Part shown: positions 1 to 9,088 of the stretch, one piece after another
Layout of the letters: each line of letters opens with the position of its first letter
Numbering within the stretch: the stretch's first letter is position 1
Source: Oleispira sp036960605
GTDB lineage: Bacteria; Pseudomonadota; Gammaproteobacteria; Pseudomonadales; Oceanobacteraceae
Assembly (NCBI GenBank): GCA_036960605.1
Contig: JBALXI010000023.1
Location: 7,239-71,238, forward strand
Reading direction: 5' to 3'
Length of the DNA: 64,000 nucleotides
Translations under genes and position numbers: made by a program
Notes under the pieces: model-generated
Database searches by the model: none
The model's input: only the letters and a program-made list of their open reading frames with translations
Told to the model about the DNA's origin: nothing

Positions 1-1
1 A

Positions 2-3000
2 TACTCAGTCAATGGCGGCGCATTCACTTCTACCGCAGGTACTATTGGCAATAATCAGACTCTTCAATTAAGACTTCAAACGCCTGTTAACTATTCAGAT
101 AGTAAGACGATTACGATCACTTTAGGTTCTGTCAATGTTGCCTTTTTAGTGCCAACTCCTGAAGCACCCGTGATGTTATCGATTTCCTTTATACCAACAC
201 CGGAGATTAAGGTTAGTGACAATGTTGTGGCTAGCAGTACTTGTAATCATTGTGACCCTTCGAAAACGCGCTACGAATGGAATGTCGAAGGTATTGCTCA
301 GGTCGTTTCCACTGAGAATTTTTATCAAGCTCCCGCTGAATATGAGCTGAAAGAAATTAGTGTCACTGCCACCGCTATTAATGCAGCGGGAGATGAGGGC
401 AGTTCGATGACCCAAGCCTTTTCTTTCGTGCTAGATGATGGAACCCCGGATGCTTTCAGTTTCACACCACTAACGGATGTCGCTCGTAATGTTCAACTTG
501 TATCTGAAACCATTACCATTACCGGAATAAATATTGTGATCCCCGTTGTTATTACAGGGGGCGAATATTCAATTGATGGTGGTACGTTCACGAGCACGGC
601 TGGAGCGATCAGTAATAATCAAACTCTCCAGTTAAGAATTCAAACACCGCTTAATCTGTCTGAAAGTAAATCGATTACGATCAGTCTTGGCTCTAGCAGT
701 ACTTCCTTTTTCGTACACACTTCCGAAGTACCAAAAATGTTAATTCTCTATTTTCTTCCGGGGTCGGAGTTAGCGGTAGATAAAGAGTTAGCGGTTAACA
801 GTGATTGCAGTCATTGTGACCCAGTAAGGACGCGTTATGAATGGAAAGTTGAAGGCAGTGATCAGATTGTTTCAAATAACGCTTCCTATTTAGTGCCTAT
901 TGAACATGTACTGAAAAAAATCAGCATTACTGCAACGGCTATCAATGAAGCGGGGGATGAAGGCAGCTCGATCACTCGAACTTATGGTTTAAACAGAGTT
1001 AAAGAAATAGTAGGGGCTGACGGAGCTTTTGCAGCATTGATGTTTGACGGTACAGTGATTACTTGGGGTGATAGCAATAGTGCAAATAACCTTGCAGTAG
1101 CCAGTGAACTTACTCAAATCATCTCTATTGTTGCAACTGAAGATGCTTTTGCGGCCATTAAAAATGATGGCTCGGTAGTGACTTGGGGAAATAACGTAAA
1201 TGGCGGTGATAGTAGTTCTGTTGCTGAGCAGTTGATTGGCGTTCAATCCATAGTCGCGAACGAAGGGGCCTTTGCCGCTATTAAAATCGATGGAACAGTG
1301 GTTACTTGGGGGAGGTCTAGTTCACTCAGTGGCGGTGGGGATAGTAGTTCAGTTGCGGATTTATTGATTTCAGTAAAATCTATAGCAGCTGCTAATTACG
1401 CTTTTGCCGCGGTGAAATTGGATGGTTCGGTTGTTACCTGGGGAGAAGCCAGTACGGGTGGAGACAGTAGTTCGGTAGTAGGCCAATTAACTGGCGTTAA
1501 ATCAATTATTGGAAGTTCAAGAGCATTCGCTGCGGTTAAAGCTGATGGATCTGTCGTCACTTGGGGGAAGTATAGTTTCGGAGCTGATAGTAGCTCAGTT
1601 GAAGAAAAGCTTGTCAGTGTCCGATCTATTGCGGGGAGTAAAGGCGCCTTTGCTGCCATAAGAGCAGATGGTTCGGTTGTTACTTGGGGTGGTTATTCCT
1701 ATGGTGGAGATAGCCAATCAGTTGACAGTCAGTTGATCAATATCCAGTCTGTTGTAGGAAATTCTGGGGCATTTTCTGCGCTTAGAGCAGACGGCGAAGT
1801 CGTTACTTGGGGGAGAGATGATTATGGTGGTGATAGTGATAATGTCGCTGATCAATTAACTGATGTTCGAGAAATTATCTCGACCGCCTCTGCATTTTCA
1901 GCCATTAAAATCGATGGTTCGGTGGTCACTTGGGGCCGTAACTCGACTGGTGGTAATAGCAGTGAAGTGACTGATCAACTGACCCTTGTCCAAGCAATCT
2001 ATTCAACAAATTATGCTTTTGCAGCTATTAACGGAGCAGGTTCAATAGTGACTTGGGGTTCTGCTTTTTCTGGTGGTGATACCCGCTCACTGAAGGATCG
2101 CTTGACCCAAGTGAAATCTATATCTGCTACGGATAAAGCCTTTGCAGTGATTAAAGAAGATGGTTCGGTAGTGGCTTGGGGGGCGTTAGGGTATGGCGCT
2201 TATATTGATAAGGTTGCTGACGAATTATACGATGTTCAATCTATCTTAGCGTCTAATAATTCTTTTGCAGCGCTGAAAACTGACGGTTCAGTGGTGGGTT
2301 GGGGCCGTTATAGTAGTAGTGACGTTGCAGGTCAGTTAAACGAAATTCAGACGGTTACCTCGACTCCGGGGAGTTTCGCGGCTTTTAAAGAAGATGACTC
2401 AATAGTCGTTTGGGGAGGTACTTCGAGACATGTAGTGGCCGAGCAATTGACGCAAGTTAAAAGTTTTATTGGTAATTACGAAGCCACTGCGGTGATTAAA
2501 CTTGATGGCTCGGTAATCACCACAGGACCTGCTTCGTATGGCGGTGACAGCAGTGAGGTGCAGGCTAAGCTTGTAGGGGTTGAATCAATTGTGCAGACCA
2601 GGGCAGCATTTGCGGCAATTAAGCAGGATGGTACCGTAGTGACGTGGGGAGACGACTACTATGGAGCTGATAGCAATTTGGTGACTAGCCAGCTTACTGA
2701 GGTTGAGAGTATTACTGCGACCCATGGAGCCTTTGCTGCGCTTAAACGAGACGGTACAGTAGTAACTTGGGGGGGGGCGAGCATTTATGGGGGCAATAGT
2801 AGCGCAGTAGCTGGCCAATTGATCAATATTAAATCCATTGTTGCGAATGATCGGTCCTTTGCAGCGATTAAGGAAGATGGCTCGGTTGTCACTTGGGGAG
2901 ATTCTCGTTATGGCGGGGGGAGTGACTCTGTTGCTGATCAATTAACTGAAGTTAAGTCAATCTCTGCGACAGCTTTCGCTTTTGCCGCACTTAAACTAGA

Positions 3001-3196
3001 TGGTACGGTAATAACTTGGGGTTTGGATAACTTTGGAGCTGATAGTCGTTCGGTTTCAGGCCAGTTGACTCAGGTTAAAAGCATCGCTGGGAGTTACGGT
3101 GCTTTTGCGGCCGTTAAAGAAGATGGTACGGTCGTCGTATGGGGAGGTTCAAGTTATGGAGCCTACATGCAAGATACTACAGGGCTTCAGCCCTAA
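2..3196 (+). CDS. Giant repeat protein with Ig-like and RCC1-like domains (5' end outside window)
   Basis: Seen: the reading frame is open to the left edge. The GTG at 149 is only the first start-like codon in the window, so the true start lies upstream. Two long Ig/PKD-like units (near 155-420 and 735-990) share a Cys-x-His-Cys-Asp-Pro motif followed by TRYEW and end in ATAIN-AGDEGSS. Between them, and again at the left edge, lies a shorter unit with YS-GG-FTSTAG. From 1004 to the end are 18 units of about 41 residues with the core AFAA-K-DG-VVTWG. Known: FAA-K-DG-V-WG resembles the blade core of RCC1-type beta-propellers. Inference: an exported or cell-surface multi-propeller binding or adhesion protein. 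No anchor, sorting signal or catalytic motif is visible in the part present. The function is unknown; confidence is high that it is coding, low on the role. Confidence 0.85.
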   Translation, partial: YSVNGGAFTSTAGTIGNNQTLQLRLQTPVNYSDSKTITITLGSVNVAFLVPTPEAPVMLSISFIPTPEIKVSDNVVASSTCNHCDPSKTRYEWNVEGIAQVVSTENFYQAPAEYELKEISVTATAINAAGDEGSSMTQAFSFVLDDGTPDAFSFTPLTDVARNVQLVSETITITGINIVIPVVITGGEYSIDGGTFTSTAGAISNNQTLQLRIQTPLNLSESKSITISLGSSSTSFFVHTSEVPKMLILYFLPGSELAVDKELAVNSDCSHCDPVRTRYEWKVEGSDQIVSNNASYLVPIEHVLKKISITATAINEAGDEGSSITRTYGLNRVKEIVGADGAFAALMFDGTVITWGDSNSANNLAVASELTQIISIVATEDAFAAIKNDGSVVTWGNNVNGGDSSSVAEQLIGVQSIVANEGAFAAIKIDGTVVTWGRSSSLSGGGDSSSVADLLISVKSIAAANYAFAAVKLDGSVVTWGEASTGGDSSSVVGQLTGVKSIIGSSRAFAAVKADGSVVTWGKYSFGADSSSVEEKLVSVRSIAGSKGAFAAIRADGSVVTWGGYSYGGDSQSVDSQLINIQSVVGNSGAFSALRADGEVVTWGRDDYGGDSDNVADQLTDVREIISTASAFSAIKIDGSVVTWGRNSTGGNSSEVTDQLTLVQAIYSTNYAFAAINGAGSIVTWGSAFSGGDTRSLKDRLTQVKSISATDKAFAVIKEDGSVVAWGALGYGAYIDKVADELYDVQSILASNNSFAALKTDGSVVGWGRYSSSDVAGQLNEIQTVTSTPGSFAAFKEDDSIVVWGGTSRHVVAEQLTQVKSFIGNYEATAVIKLDGSVITTGPASYGGDSSEVQAKLVGVESIVQTRAAFAAIKQDGTVVTWGDDYYGADSNLVTSQLTEVESITATHGAFAALKRDGTVVTWGGASIYGGNSSAVAGQLINIKSIVANDRSFAAIKEDGSVVTWGDSRYGGGSDSVADQLTEVKSISATAFAFAALKLDGTVITWGLDNFGADSRSVSGQLTQVKSIAGSYGAFAAVKEDGTVVVWGGSSYGAYMQDTTGLQP
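1004..3163 (+). repeat. 18 tandem RCC1-like coding repeats (about 123 bp each)
   Basis: Eighteen in-frame units, each with a variable start (SI-A or SI-G type), AFAA-K-DG, VVTWG, a Gly/Asp/Ser turn (GGDSSSV) and a closing Q-L---V. Most are 41 residues. Those near 2230-2450 are shorter (about 37) and one near 1250-1380 is longer (44). The unit near 2460-2580 has degenerated (VITTG in place of VVTWG). Divergence between units argues for an old array rather than a recent expansion. Confidence 0.8.
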
Positions 3197-3218
3197 GTGG
3201 TCACTATTCTATAGACCA

Positions 3219-3256
3219 AAAAAAGCCCGATTAGCATAAACTAATCGGGCTTTTTT
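3219..3256. terminator. Bidirectional rho-independent terminator
   Basis: Perfect 16-bp stem (3219-3234 with 3241-3256), six-base loop, A-run on the left and T-run on the right, so it works on both strands. It lies between the converging repeat-protein gene and rho. A second perfect 10-bp hairpin without a T-run follows at 3261-3287, just beyond the rho stop codon. Confidence 0.85.
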
Positions 3257-3303
3257 GTGCCTAGAGCTTTACTTAGAAAAGCTCTAGGGGCGCAATAAAA
3301 CGA

Positions 3304-4581
3304 CTACTTCTTCTTAGCCGCTTTACCGCCACGCATAGAGTCGAAGAATTCATTATTAGATTCGCTTTGACGCAACTTATCTAACAAGAATTCAATCGCG
3401 GGTACGTCTTCCATTTCTGCAAGCAGACGACGCAAGATCCATAAACGCTGAAGATCAGCTTCAGGCATCAACAAATCTTCACGACGAGTACCAGAACGAC
3501 GAACGTTGATCGCTGGGTAAACGCGCTTCTCAGCCACTTTACGATCAAGGTGTAGTTCTTGGTTACCGGTACCTTTAAATTCTTCGTAGATCACTTCGTC
3601 CATCTTAGAACCGGTATCTACTAGGGCCGTTGCGATGATGGTTAAAGAACCACCTTCTTCGATATTACGTGCAGCACCGAAGAAACGCTTTGGCTTTTCT
3701 AATGCGTGCGCATCAACACCACCGGTTAGTACCTTACCAGAGGAAGGAACAACGGTATTGTAAGCACGGGCTAGACGAGTAATGGAGTCTAATAGGATTA
3801 CTACGTCACGTTTGTGTTCAACCAAGCGCTTGGCTTTCTCGATAACCATTTCGGCTACCTGAACGTGACGGGATGGTGGCTCATCGAAGGTAGAAGCAAC
3901 AACTTCTCCGCGCACTGAGCGAGTCATTTCGGTTACTTCTTCTGGACGTTCGTCGATCAGCAATACGATCAATTCACACTCAGGGTTGTTACGAGAGATT
4001 GCTTGAGCAATACCCTGTAGCAACATGGTCTTACCGGCTTTAGGTGGCGCAACGATTAAGCCACGCTGACCTTTACCGATAGGCGCAACAAGATCGATAA
4101 CACGTGATGCTAAATCATCAGCAGAACCGTTACCGACTTCTAATATTAGCGGCTCATCTGGAAATAGAGGCGTTAGGTTTTCAAATAAGGTTTTATTCTT
4201 AACGTTCTCAGGCTTATCGCCATTGATCTCGCTAACTTTAAGCATCGCAAAGTAACGTTCACCTTCTTTCGGTGGACGAATCTTTCCTGCAACCGTATCA
4301 CCCTTACGCAAGTTAAAGCGTCGTATCTGACTTGGAGATACATAGATGTCATCTGGACCCGCCAGATAAGAAGAGGTTGCACTACGTAAGAAGCCGAAGC
4401 CGTCTTGTAGGATTTCTAAAATGCCATCGCCGTAAATGTCTTCGCCGCTTTTAGCGTGCTTTTTTAAGACTGCGAAAATGATATCTTGCTTACGAGAACG
4501 ACTCATATGCTCGATGCCCATTTCCTTGGCGATATCCAGAAGTTCTGGAACGGATTTTTGCTTTAATTCGGTAAGATTCAT
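3304..4581 (-). CDS. rho: Transcription termination factor Rho
   Basis: Hexameric RNA-dependent ATPase/helicase that ends transcription at Rho-dependent sites. Seen: 425 residues, close to the usual 419-420. N-terminal Rho-N/SAP-like helices are followed by the cold-shock-like RNA-binding fold (GFGFLRS near 62-68), Walker A APPKAGKT at 178-185, Walker B VVILLD at 260-265 and the Q-loop SSGKVLTGG at 280-288. The key residues fall at nearly the same numbers as in E. coli Rho. The C-terminus ends in a short Lys-rich tail. The gene lies downstream of trxA in the same direction, as in E. coli and pseudomonads. The 211-bp leader holds hairpins and could serve autoregulation, which is known for rho elsewhere but not shown here. 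Confidence 0.98.
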   Translation of the reverse strand: MNLTELKQKSVPELLDIAKEMGIEHMSRSRKQDIIFAVLKKHAKSGEDIYGDGILEILQDGFGFLRSATSSYLAGPDDIYVSPSQIRRFNLRKGDTVAGKIRPPKEGERYFAMLKVSEINGDKPENVKNKTLFENLTPLFPDEPLILEVGNGSADDLASRVIDLVAPIGKGQRGLIVAPPKAGKTMLLQGIAQAISRNNPECELIVLLIDERPEEVTEMTRSVRGEVVASTFDEPPSRHVQVAEMVIEKAKRLVEHKRDVVILLDSITRLARAYNTVVPSSGKVLTGGVDAHALEKPKRFFGAARNIEEGGSLTIIATALVDTGSKMDEVIYEEFKGTGNQELHLDRKVAEKRVYPAINVRRSGTRREDLLMPEADLQRLWILRRLLAEMEDVPAIEFLLDKLRQSESNNEFFDSMRGGKAAKKK

Positions 4582-4760
4582 AGATAGGATAAGAAGTTTC
4601 GATACTTATTAAGGAATAAAAATATACCTAAGAGGTGGGTATATATCGGGGGAGTGTCTGTTAAGACTAAAGATTGAACGAATTTAATATAGACGCTTTG
4701 CTATAGGCTGTCTAGGAAAAGACAGAGATAAAGCACTATAAGTCATGCTTTACCTCTATT

Positions 4761-4785
4761 TGCACCTAGTTCAGGACTAGGTGCA
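4761..4785 (-). other. Hairpin in the trxA-rho intergenic region
   Basis: Perfect 10-bp inverted repeat (4761-4770 with 4776-4785), five-base loop, 7 bp beyond the trxA stop. No T-run follows on the minus strand, so it is not a classical intrinsic terminator. It may stabilise the trxA 3' end or belong to the rho leader. A second, weaker inverted repeat lies at 4729-4752. Confidence 0.45.
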
Positions 4786-4792
4786 GGTCTAA

Positions 4793-5119
4793 CTAAATGC
4801 TTTGTTCGATGAAAGCAATTAATTCAGACTTGCTTAAAGCGCCAACTTTAGTTGCTTCAGCGTTGCCGTCTTTGAAGATCATCAACGTAGGGATGCTACG
4901 GATACCAAACTTAGGCGCAGTCGCTTCGTTTTGGTCGATGTTCAGCTTAGCAACTTTGATTTTACCAGCGAATTCTTCAGCAATCTCTTCAAGAACTGGA
5001 GCGATCATTTTGCAAGGACCACACCATTCTGCCCAGAAATCAACCAATACAGGTAAATCAGAACCTAGAACGTCAGCATCAAAAGAATCGTCAGATACGG
5101 TTAAGATATTATCACTCAT
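4793..5119 (-). CDS. trxA: Thioredoxin 1
   Basis: Small cytoplasmic dithiol-disulfide oxidoreductase that is reduced by thioredoxin reductase and feeds ribonucleotide reductase, methionine sulfoxide reductases and others. Seen: 108 residues, the classic length. Active site WCGPC at 32-36, buried Asp27 (VDFWA) and cis-Pro at RSIPT (Pro77). The start has a good ribosome site (CGGAG about 7 bp upstream). A TACAAT-like -10 hexamer on the minus strand (5164-5169) is a possible promoter, but its -35 is poor. It is divergent from ppx and upstream of rho, as in many gammaproteobacteria. Confidence 0.98.
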   Translation of the reverse strand: MSDNILTVSDDSFDADVLGSDLPVLVDFWAEWCGPCKMIAPVLEEIAEEFAGKIKVAKLNIDQNEATAPKFGIRSIPTLMIFKDGNAEATKVGALSKSELIAFIEQSI

Positions 5120-5300
5120 GGATATCTCCGGAATTTAGTTAGTCAGAATTTATAAAGGTGTGCATTGTACGGAGCCAGAATAAGGACGCAAGTCAAAAAA
5201 TGCGGAACTAGGATAAAACAGCTATTCCGTAACATTGTCACAATCACGTATGATTCAATGTAGTCATTGCTATATAAGGCCTTCGGGTAAGAATTCAACT

Positions 5301-6884
5301 ATGCCAGACATTAATCACCAAGAGCTTAATCAGCCAAGCTCTAATAATACCGATGCTAGTAAAGCAGGCTCAGAGCGGCAAGAAGAGCAGCAAGTGTCTA
5401 ATCAGATTGCTGCCGTCGACCTTGGGTCCAACAGCTTTCACATGATTATTGCTCAACAGCTGCAAGGTGAACTGCGTACCGTTGAGAAACGGGGTGAAAA
5501 GGTGCAATTGGCCGCAGGCTTAAATGAGCGTGGTTATCTAAGCGAAGAGTCCATGCTACGGGGTCTAGAATGTTTACGCGGGTTTGCTAAGCACTTGCGT
5601 GGTTTTAAGCCCGAAGCGGTGACGATTGTGGCGACCAATGCTTTGCGGGTCGCGCGCAACCGCAGTGACTTCATTACCCGAGCTGAAGAAATATTAGGTT
5701 TTCAAATTGAACTGATTGCCGGCCGTGAAGAAGCTCGTCTGATCTATTTGGGGGTGAGCCATACCCAGGCGGATGATGAAGGTAAGCGCTTGGTTATCGA
5801 TATTGGCGGTGGTAGTACTGAATTTATTATCGGCGAACGCTTTGAGTCGAGGGTACTCGAAAGCCTATTTATGGGGTGTGTCTCTTATTCGCAGCAGTTC
5901 TTTCCTGAGGGCAAGATTACGGATTTGAACTTTCATCGCGCAGTCGCACGTACTCGCCGTGAGTTACTAGAAATTCAGCAAGCTTATAAGGCGATTGGTT
6001 GGAGCGAAGTGATTGGCTCCTCTGGAACTATTCGTGCCACAGAGCAAGTATTAATAAGTAAGGGCTGGAGTGAGCAGGGCATTAGCAAGGAAGGCCTAAA
6101 TAAGCTTTGCCAGTGGCTAGCGTCGCATAAAAATATCGCAGATATTGAATTACCGGGTTTTAAGCCTCAGCGACAGCAAGTATTTATTGCCGGAGTGGCC
6201 ATTTTAAAAGGCATCTTTGATACCTTCAAAATTAAGATGATGCACTATTCTGATGGCGCTCTTCGTGAAGGTGCCTTGTGGGATTTGATCGGCCGTTCGG
6301 GTCATGAAGACGTACGTCAGCGCACAGTGAATTCGATGCAGCAACGTTTTCATGTTGATCAAGCGCAAGCGAGTCGGGTTAAGTCCTGCGCTCTTGAAAT
6401 GCTGGACCAAGTAGAGAAAGATTGGAAGCTGCCGAGTACCGCAAAAAATTGGTTATTGTGGGCTTCGGAGTTACATGAAGTCGGTTTGAGCATTACCCAT
6501 CATCAATTTCAAAAACACGGTGCTTATTTAGTACAGCATAGTGATATGGCGGGCTTTACCCGCCAAGGGCAAGAATTGTTATCGGTATTGCTAAAAGGTC
6601 ATCGCCGTAAATTTCCGCTATCGGGATTAGACAATTTAAATCCTGTGGTGCGTCAGCAAGCACGGTATGTCTGCATGTTATTGCGCCTTGCGGCTGTGTT
6701 GAACCATAGTCGAGGCTCGGTAGAATTACCGGCGATTGAGTGTCAGGCTAAAAATGCTTCGATTACGTTAATCTTTCCGAAAGGCTGGTTCGAGCAGCAC
6801 CCGCTGACGCATGATGATTTAATCGTCGAATCAAATTATCTGAATGCCGCCGGCTTAGAGCTGATTGTGGCGGAAGATACTTAA
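5301..6884 (+). CDS. ppx: Exopolyphosphatase (Ppx/GppA family)
   Basis: Hydrolyses terminal phosphates of inorganic polyphosphate; some relatives also act on pppGpp. Seen: the ASKHA phosphate-binding motif AAVDLGSNSFHM near residue 36 from this start, the second phosphate loop DIGGGSTEF, and SSGTIRA downstream, followed by the C-terminal HD-like helical domain. Length is 527 residues with the ATG at 5301. Upstream in-frame starts (TTG 5235, ATG 5250) would add 17-22 residues with no better ribosome site. The polar N-terminal leader of about 34 residues is longer than in E. coli Ppx. It converges with ppk1 33 bp downstream, so synthesis and breakdown of polyphosphate are coded side by side but not as one operon. 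Confidence 0.93.
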   Translation: MPDINHQELNQPSSNNTDASKAGSERQEEQQVSNQIAAVDLGSNSFHMIIAQQLQGELRTVEKRGEKVQLAAGLNERGYLSEESMLRGLECLRGFAKHLRGFKPEAVTIVATNALRVARNRSDFITRAEEILGFQIELIAGREEARLIYLGVSHTQADDEGKRLVIDIGGGSTEFIIGERFESRVLESLFMGCVSYSQQFFPEGKITDLNFHRAVARTRRELLEIQQAYKAIGWSEVIGSSGTIRATEQVLISKGWSEQGISKEGLNKLCQWLASHKNIADIELPGFKPQRQQVFIAGVAILKGIFDTFKIKMMHYSDGALREGALWDLIGRSGHEDVRQRTVNSMQQRFHVDQAQASRVKSCALEMLDQVEKDWKLPSTAKNWLLWASELHEVGLSITHHQFQKHGAYLVQHSDMAGFTRQGQELLSVLLKGHRRKFPLSGLDNLNPVVRQQARYVCMLLRLAAVLNHSRGSVELPAIECQAKNASITLIFPKGWFEQHPLTHDDLIVESNYLNAAGLELIVAEDT

Positions 6885-6916
6885 TGAATAGGCGTTAATA
6901 GCAGAACGAACAGCGG

Positions 6917-9022
6917 CTACTTAGCCGCTGCGAGTTTCTCTAGCAAAATTTGCTGCGCTCGAACCACCACTCGTTCGCCCGTTTTTTCATCCTTCTGTGG
7001 ATAGGCCAATATGTAATGGCCATCGCTGTCTAAATCCCAAGCTTGGCTATTATCAGCGAGATAGCATTCGAACTCTTCTTTCATGCGGGCACGTAACTTG
7101 TTGCCTTCAATAGGGAAGCAGGTTTCCACTCGATTTAATAAATTACGTTCCATTAAATCGGCGCTGGCCGCGTAAAACTCGTCTTTGCCATTATTACAAA
7201 AAGAATAAACACGAGTATGTTCTAAGAAACGGCCGACGATGGAGCGTACCCGAATATTGTCTGATACTCCTGGAATACCTGGGCGCAAGCAGCACATACC
7301 ACGAATGATCAGGTCAATTTGAACCCCTGACTGAGAAGCTTTATACAAAGCCTTGATCACTTTAGTTTCTGTTAAGCCATTGGCTTTCACTCGAATGTAA
7401 GCAGGCTTACCCTCTTCCGCGTGAAAACGTTCGCGCTCGATCAGTTCTAGAATTTTTTTGTGCAAGGTAAAGGGCGCATGGAATAGCTTTTTGATGCGCA
7501 GCGCTTTGCCCATTCCGGTGAGCTGTTGGAATAACTTGTGCACATCTTCGCCAATAGAATCATCGGCGGTTAAAAAACTGTAATCGGTATAAACACGGGC
7601 ATTACCTGCGTGATAGTTACCTGTGCCTAGGTGAACATAGCGGCGTAATTTGTTTTGCTCTTTGCGTACAATTAGCATCATTTTGGCGTGAGTTTTATAC
7701 CCCACAACGCCATATACAACCACCGCGCCAGCTTCCTGTAGGCGGTTGGCTAGGTAGAGGTTTTCCTCTTCGTCAAAGCGCGCTCGTAGCTCAATAACAA
7801 CGGTGACTTCTTTACCTTTACGGGCTGCGTCTACCAGAGCGTTGACGATTTCTGATTTTGCCCCAGTACGATATAGCGTTTGTTTGATTGCCAATACCGA
7901 AGGATCTTTCGCGGCTTCACGTAACATATCCACAACCGGAGTGAAGGACTCAAACGGGTGTAGCAGTAGAGTATCTTTTTCACGAATACCTTCGAAGAAG
8001 CTCTTTTTGAAACTTAAGTGCTTGGGTAAGCCTGGAGTAAACGGCGTGTAGCGTAAGTCGGGACGCTTGATCTGTCCGACGACTTCCATCATACGCCCTA
8101 GATTGACTGGGCCATTAACTTGATAAAGATCGCTTTCTTTCAATGCAAACTTGGTCAGTAAAAAATCAACCAATTCAGTGGGACAGTTGTCGGCGACTTC
8201 TAAGCGCATTTCTTCACCGAAATTACGCGAGTGCAGTTCGTCTTCCAGTGCACTGGCAAGATCGACGGTATCATCGTGGTCGATTTCTAAATCGGCGTTG
8301 CGTGTTACCCGGAATTGATAACAGCCTTTAATGGTCATGCCCGGGAAGAGTTCATCGGCAAAGTGGTGAATGATGGAAGAAAGGAAAACAAAGTTATCGC
8401 CATCTTCACAAAGCTCATCGGGTAGACGAATAATGCGCGGTAATGAACGCGGTGCTGGAATCAGTGCTAAACCGGTTTCACGGCCAAAGGCATCCTTGCC
8501 TTCTAAGCTGACGATAAAGTTAAGGCTTTTATTTACCAAGCGTGGAAATGGGTGAGAAGGGTCAAGTCCAATCGGGCTGCTGATGGGCAGCACGTTATTG
8601 TCGAAATATTCTTTCACCCAAGCTTGCTGTTCTTCGGTCCATGTCGAGCGACGTAAAAACCGAATGTTTTCTTCGGCCAATGCAGGAAACATCACATCGT
8701 TAAGAATGTCGTATTGGCGCTCTAAAGTATTGGTGCAGATTTCGTTGATTTGCTTCAGTACTTGCTCAGCGTGTAAGCCATCAGCCCCAGCAGTTTCACG
8801 ACCAAAAGCGAGTTGCTGCTTTAAACCGGCTACGCGTACTTCAAAAAACTCATCGAGGTTGCTACTGAAGATACAAAGAAAAAATAGACGCTCCAATAAT
8901 GGGTGCGTCTCATCCAGCGCTTGTTCTAATACGCGAATATTGAACTGCAAGTGGCTCAATTCCCGATTGATATAATATTCCGGGTTCTGCAGATCGATCA
9001 CTGTATCGTCAGTCGCTGACAT
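6917..9022 (-). CDS. ppk1: Polyphosphate kinase 1
   Basis: Reversibly transfers the gamma phosphate of ATP to inorganic polyphosphate at the inner membrane face. Seen: 701 residues with the four-domain PPK1 layout. The N-terminal helical domain begins YINRELSHLQFN; the catalytic phospholipase-D-like halves carry the phospho-acceptor His445 (YKTHAKM) and the second His602 (LEHTRVY). The metal/ATP-binding ELRARFDEE segment is at 411-419. Nothing is missing relative to E. coli Ppk. It converges with ppx. In the absence of a neighbour on the same strand it is probably transcribed alone; hemB lies 66 bp upstream on the same strand and could co-transcribe. Confidence 0.97.
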   Translation of the reverse strand: MSATDDTVIDLQNPEYYINRELSHLQFNIRVLEQALDETHPLLERLFFLCIFSSNLDEFFEVRVAGLKQQLAFGRETAGADGLHAEQVLKQINEICTNTLERQYDILNDVMFPALAEENIRFLRRSTWTEEQQAWVKEYFDNNVLPISSPIGLDPSHPFPRLVNKSLNFIVSLEGKDAFGRETGLALIPAPRSLPRIIRLPDELCEDGDNFVFLSSIIHHFADELFPGMTIKGCYQFRVTRNADLEIDHDDTVDLASALEDELHSRNFGEEMRLEVADNCPTELVDFLLTKFALKESDLYQVNGPVNLGRMMEVVGQIKRPDLRYTPFTPGLPKHLSFKKSFFEGIREKDTLLLHPFESFTPVVDMLREAAKDPSVLAIKQTLYRTGAKSEIVNALVDAARKGKEVTVVIELRARFDEEENLYLANRLQEAGAVVVYGVVGYKTHAKMMLIVRKEQNKLRRYVHLGTGNYHAGNARVYTDYSFLTADDSIGEDVHKLFQQLTGMGKALRIKKLFHAPFTLHKKILELIERERFHAEEGKPAYIRVKANGLTETKVIKALYKASQSGVQIDLIIRGMCCLRPGIPGVSDNIRVRSIVGRFLEHTRVYSFCNNGKDEFYAASADLMERNLLNRVETCFPIEGNKLRARMKEEFECYLADNSQAWDLDSDGHYILAYPQKDEKTGERVVVRAQQILLEKLAAAK

Positions 9023-9088
9023 TATTCTTCCTTATTCAATTTTTATTAAACCTACCAATATGTCGAGCCTCGGCGTTTCTCCAAGTAC

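Noticed and set aside
5235..5300. N-terminal extension of Ppx from TTG 5235
   Set aside because: TTG start with no ribosome site; family proteins need only about 12-35 residues before the AAVDLGSNS motif.
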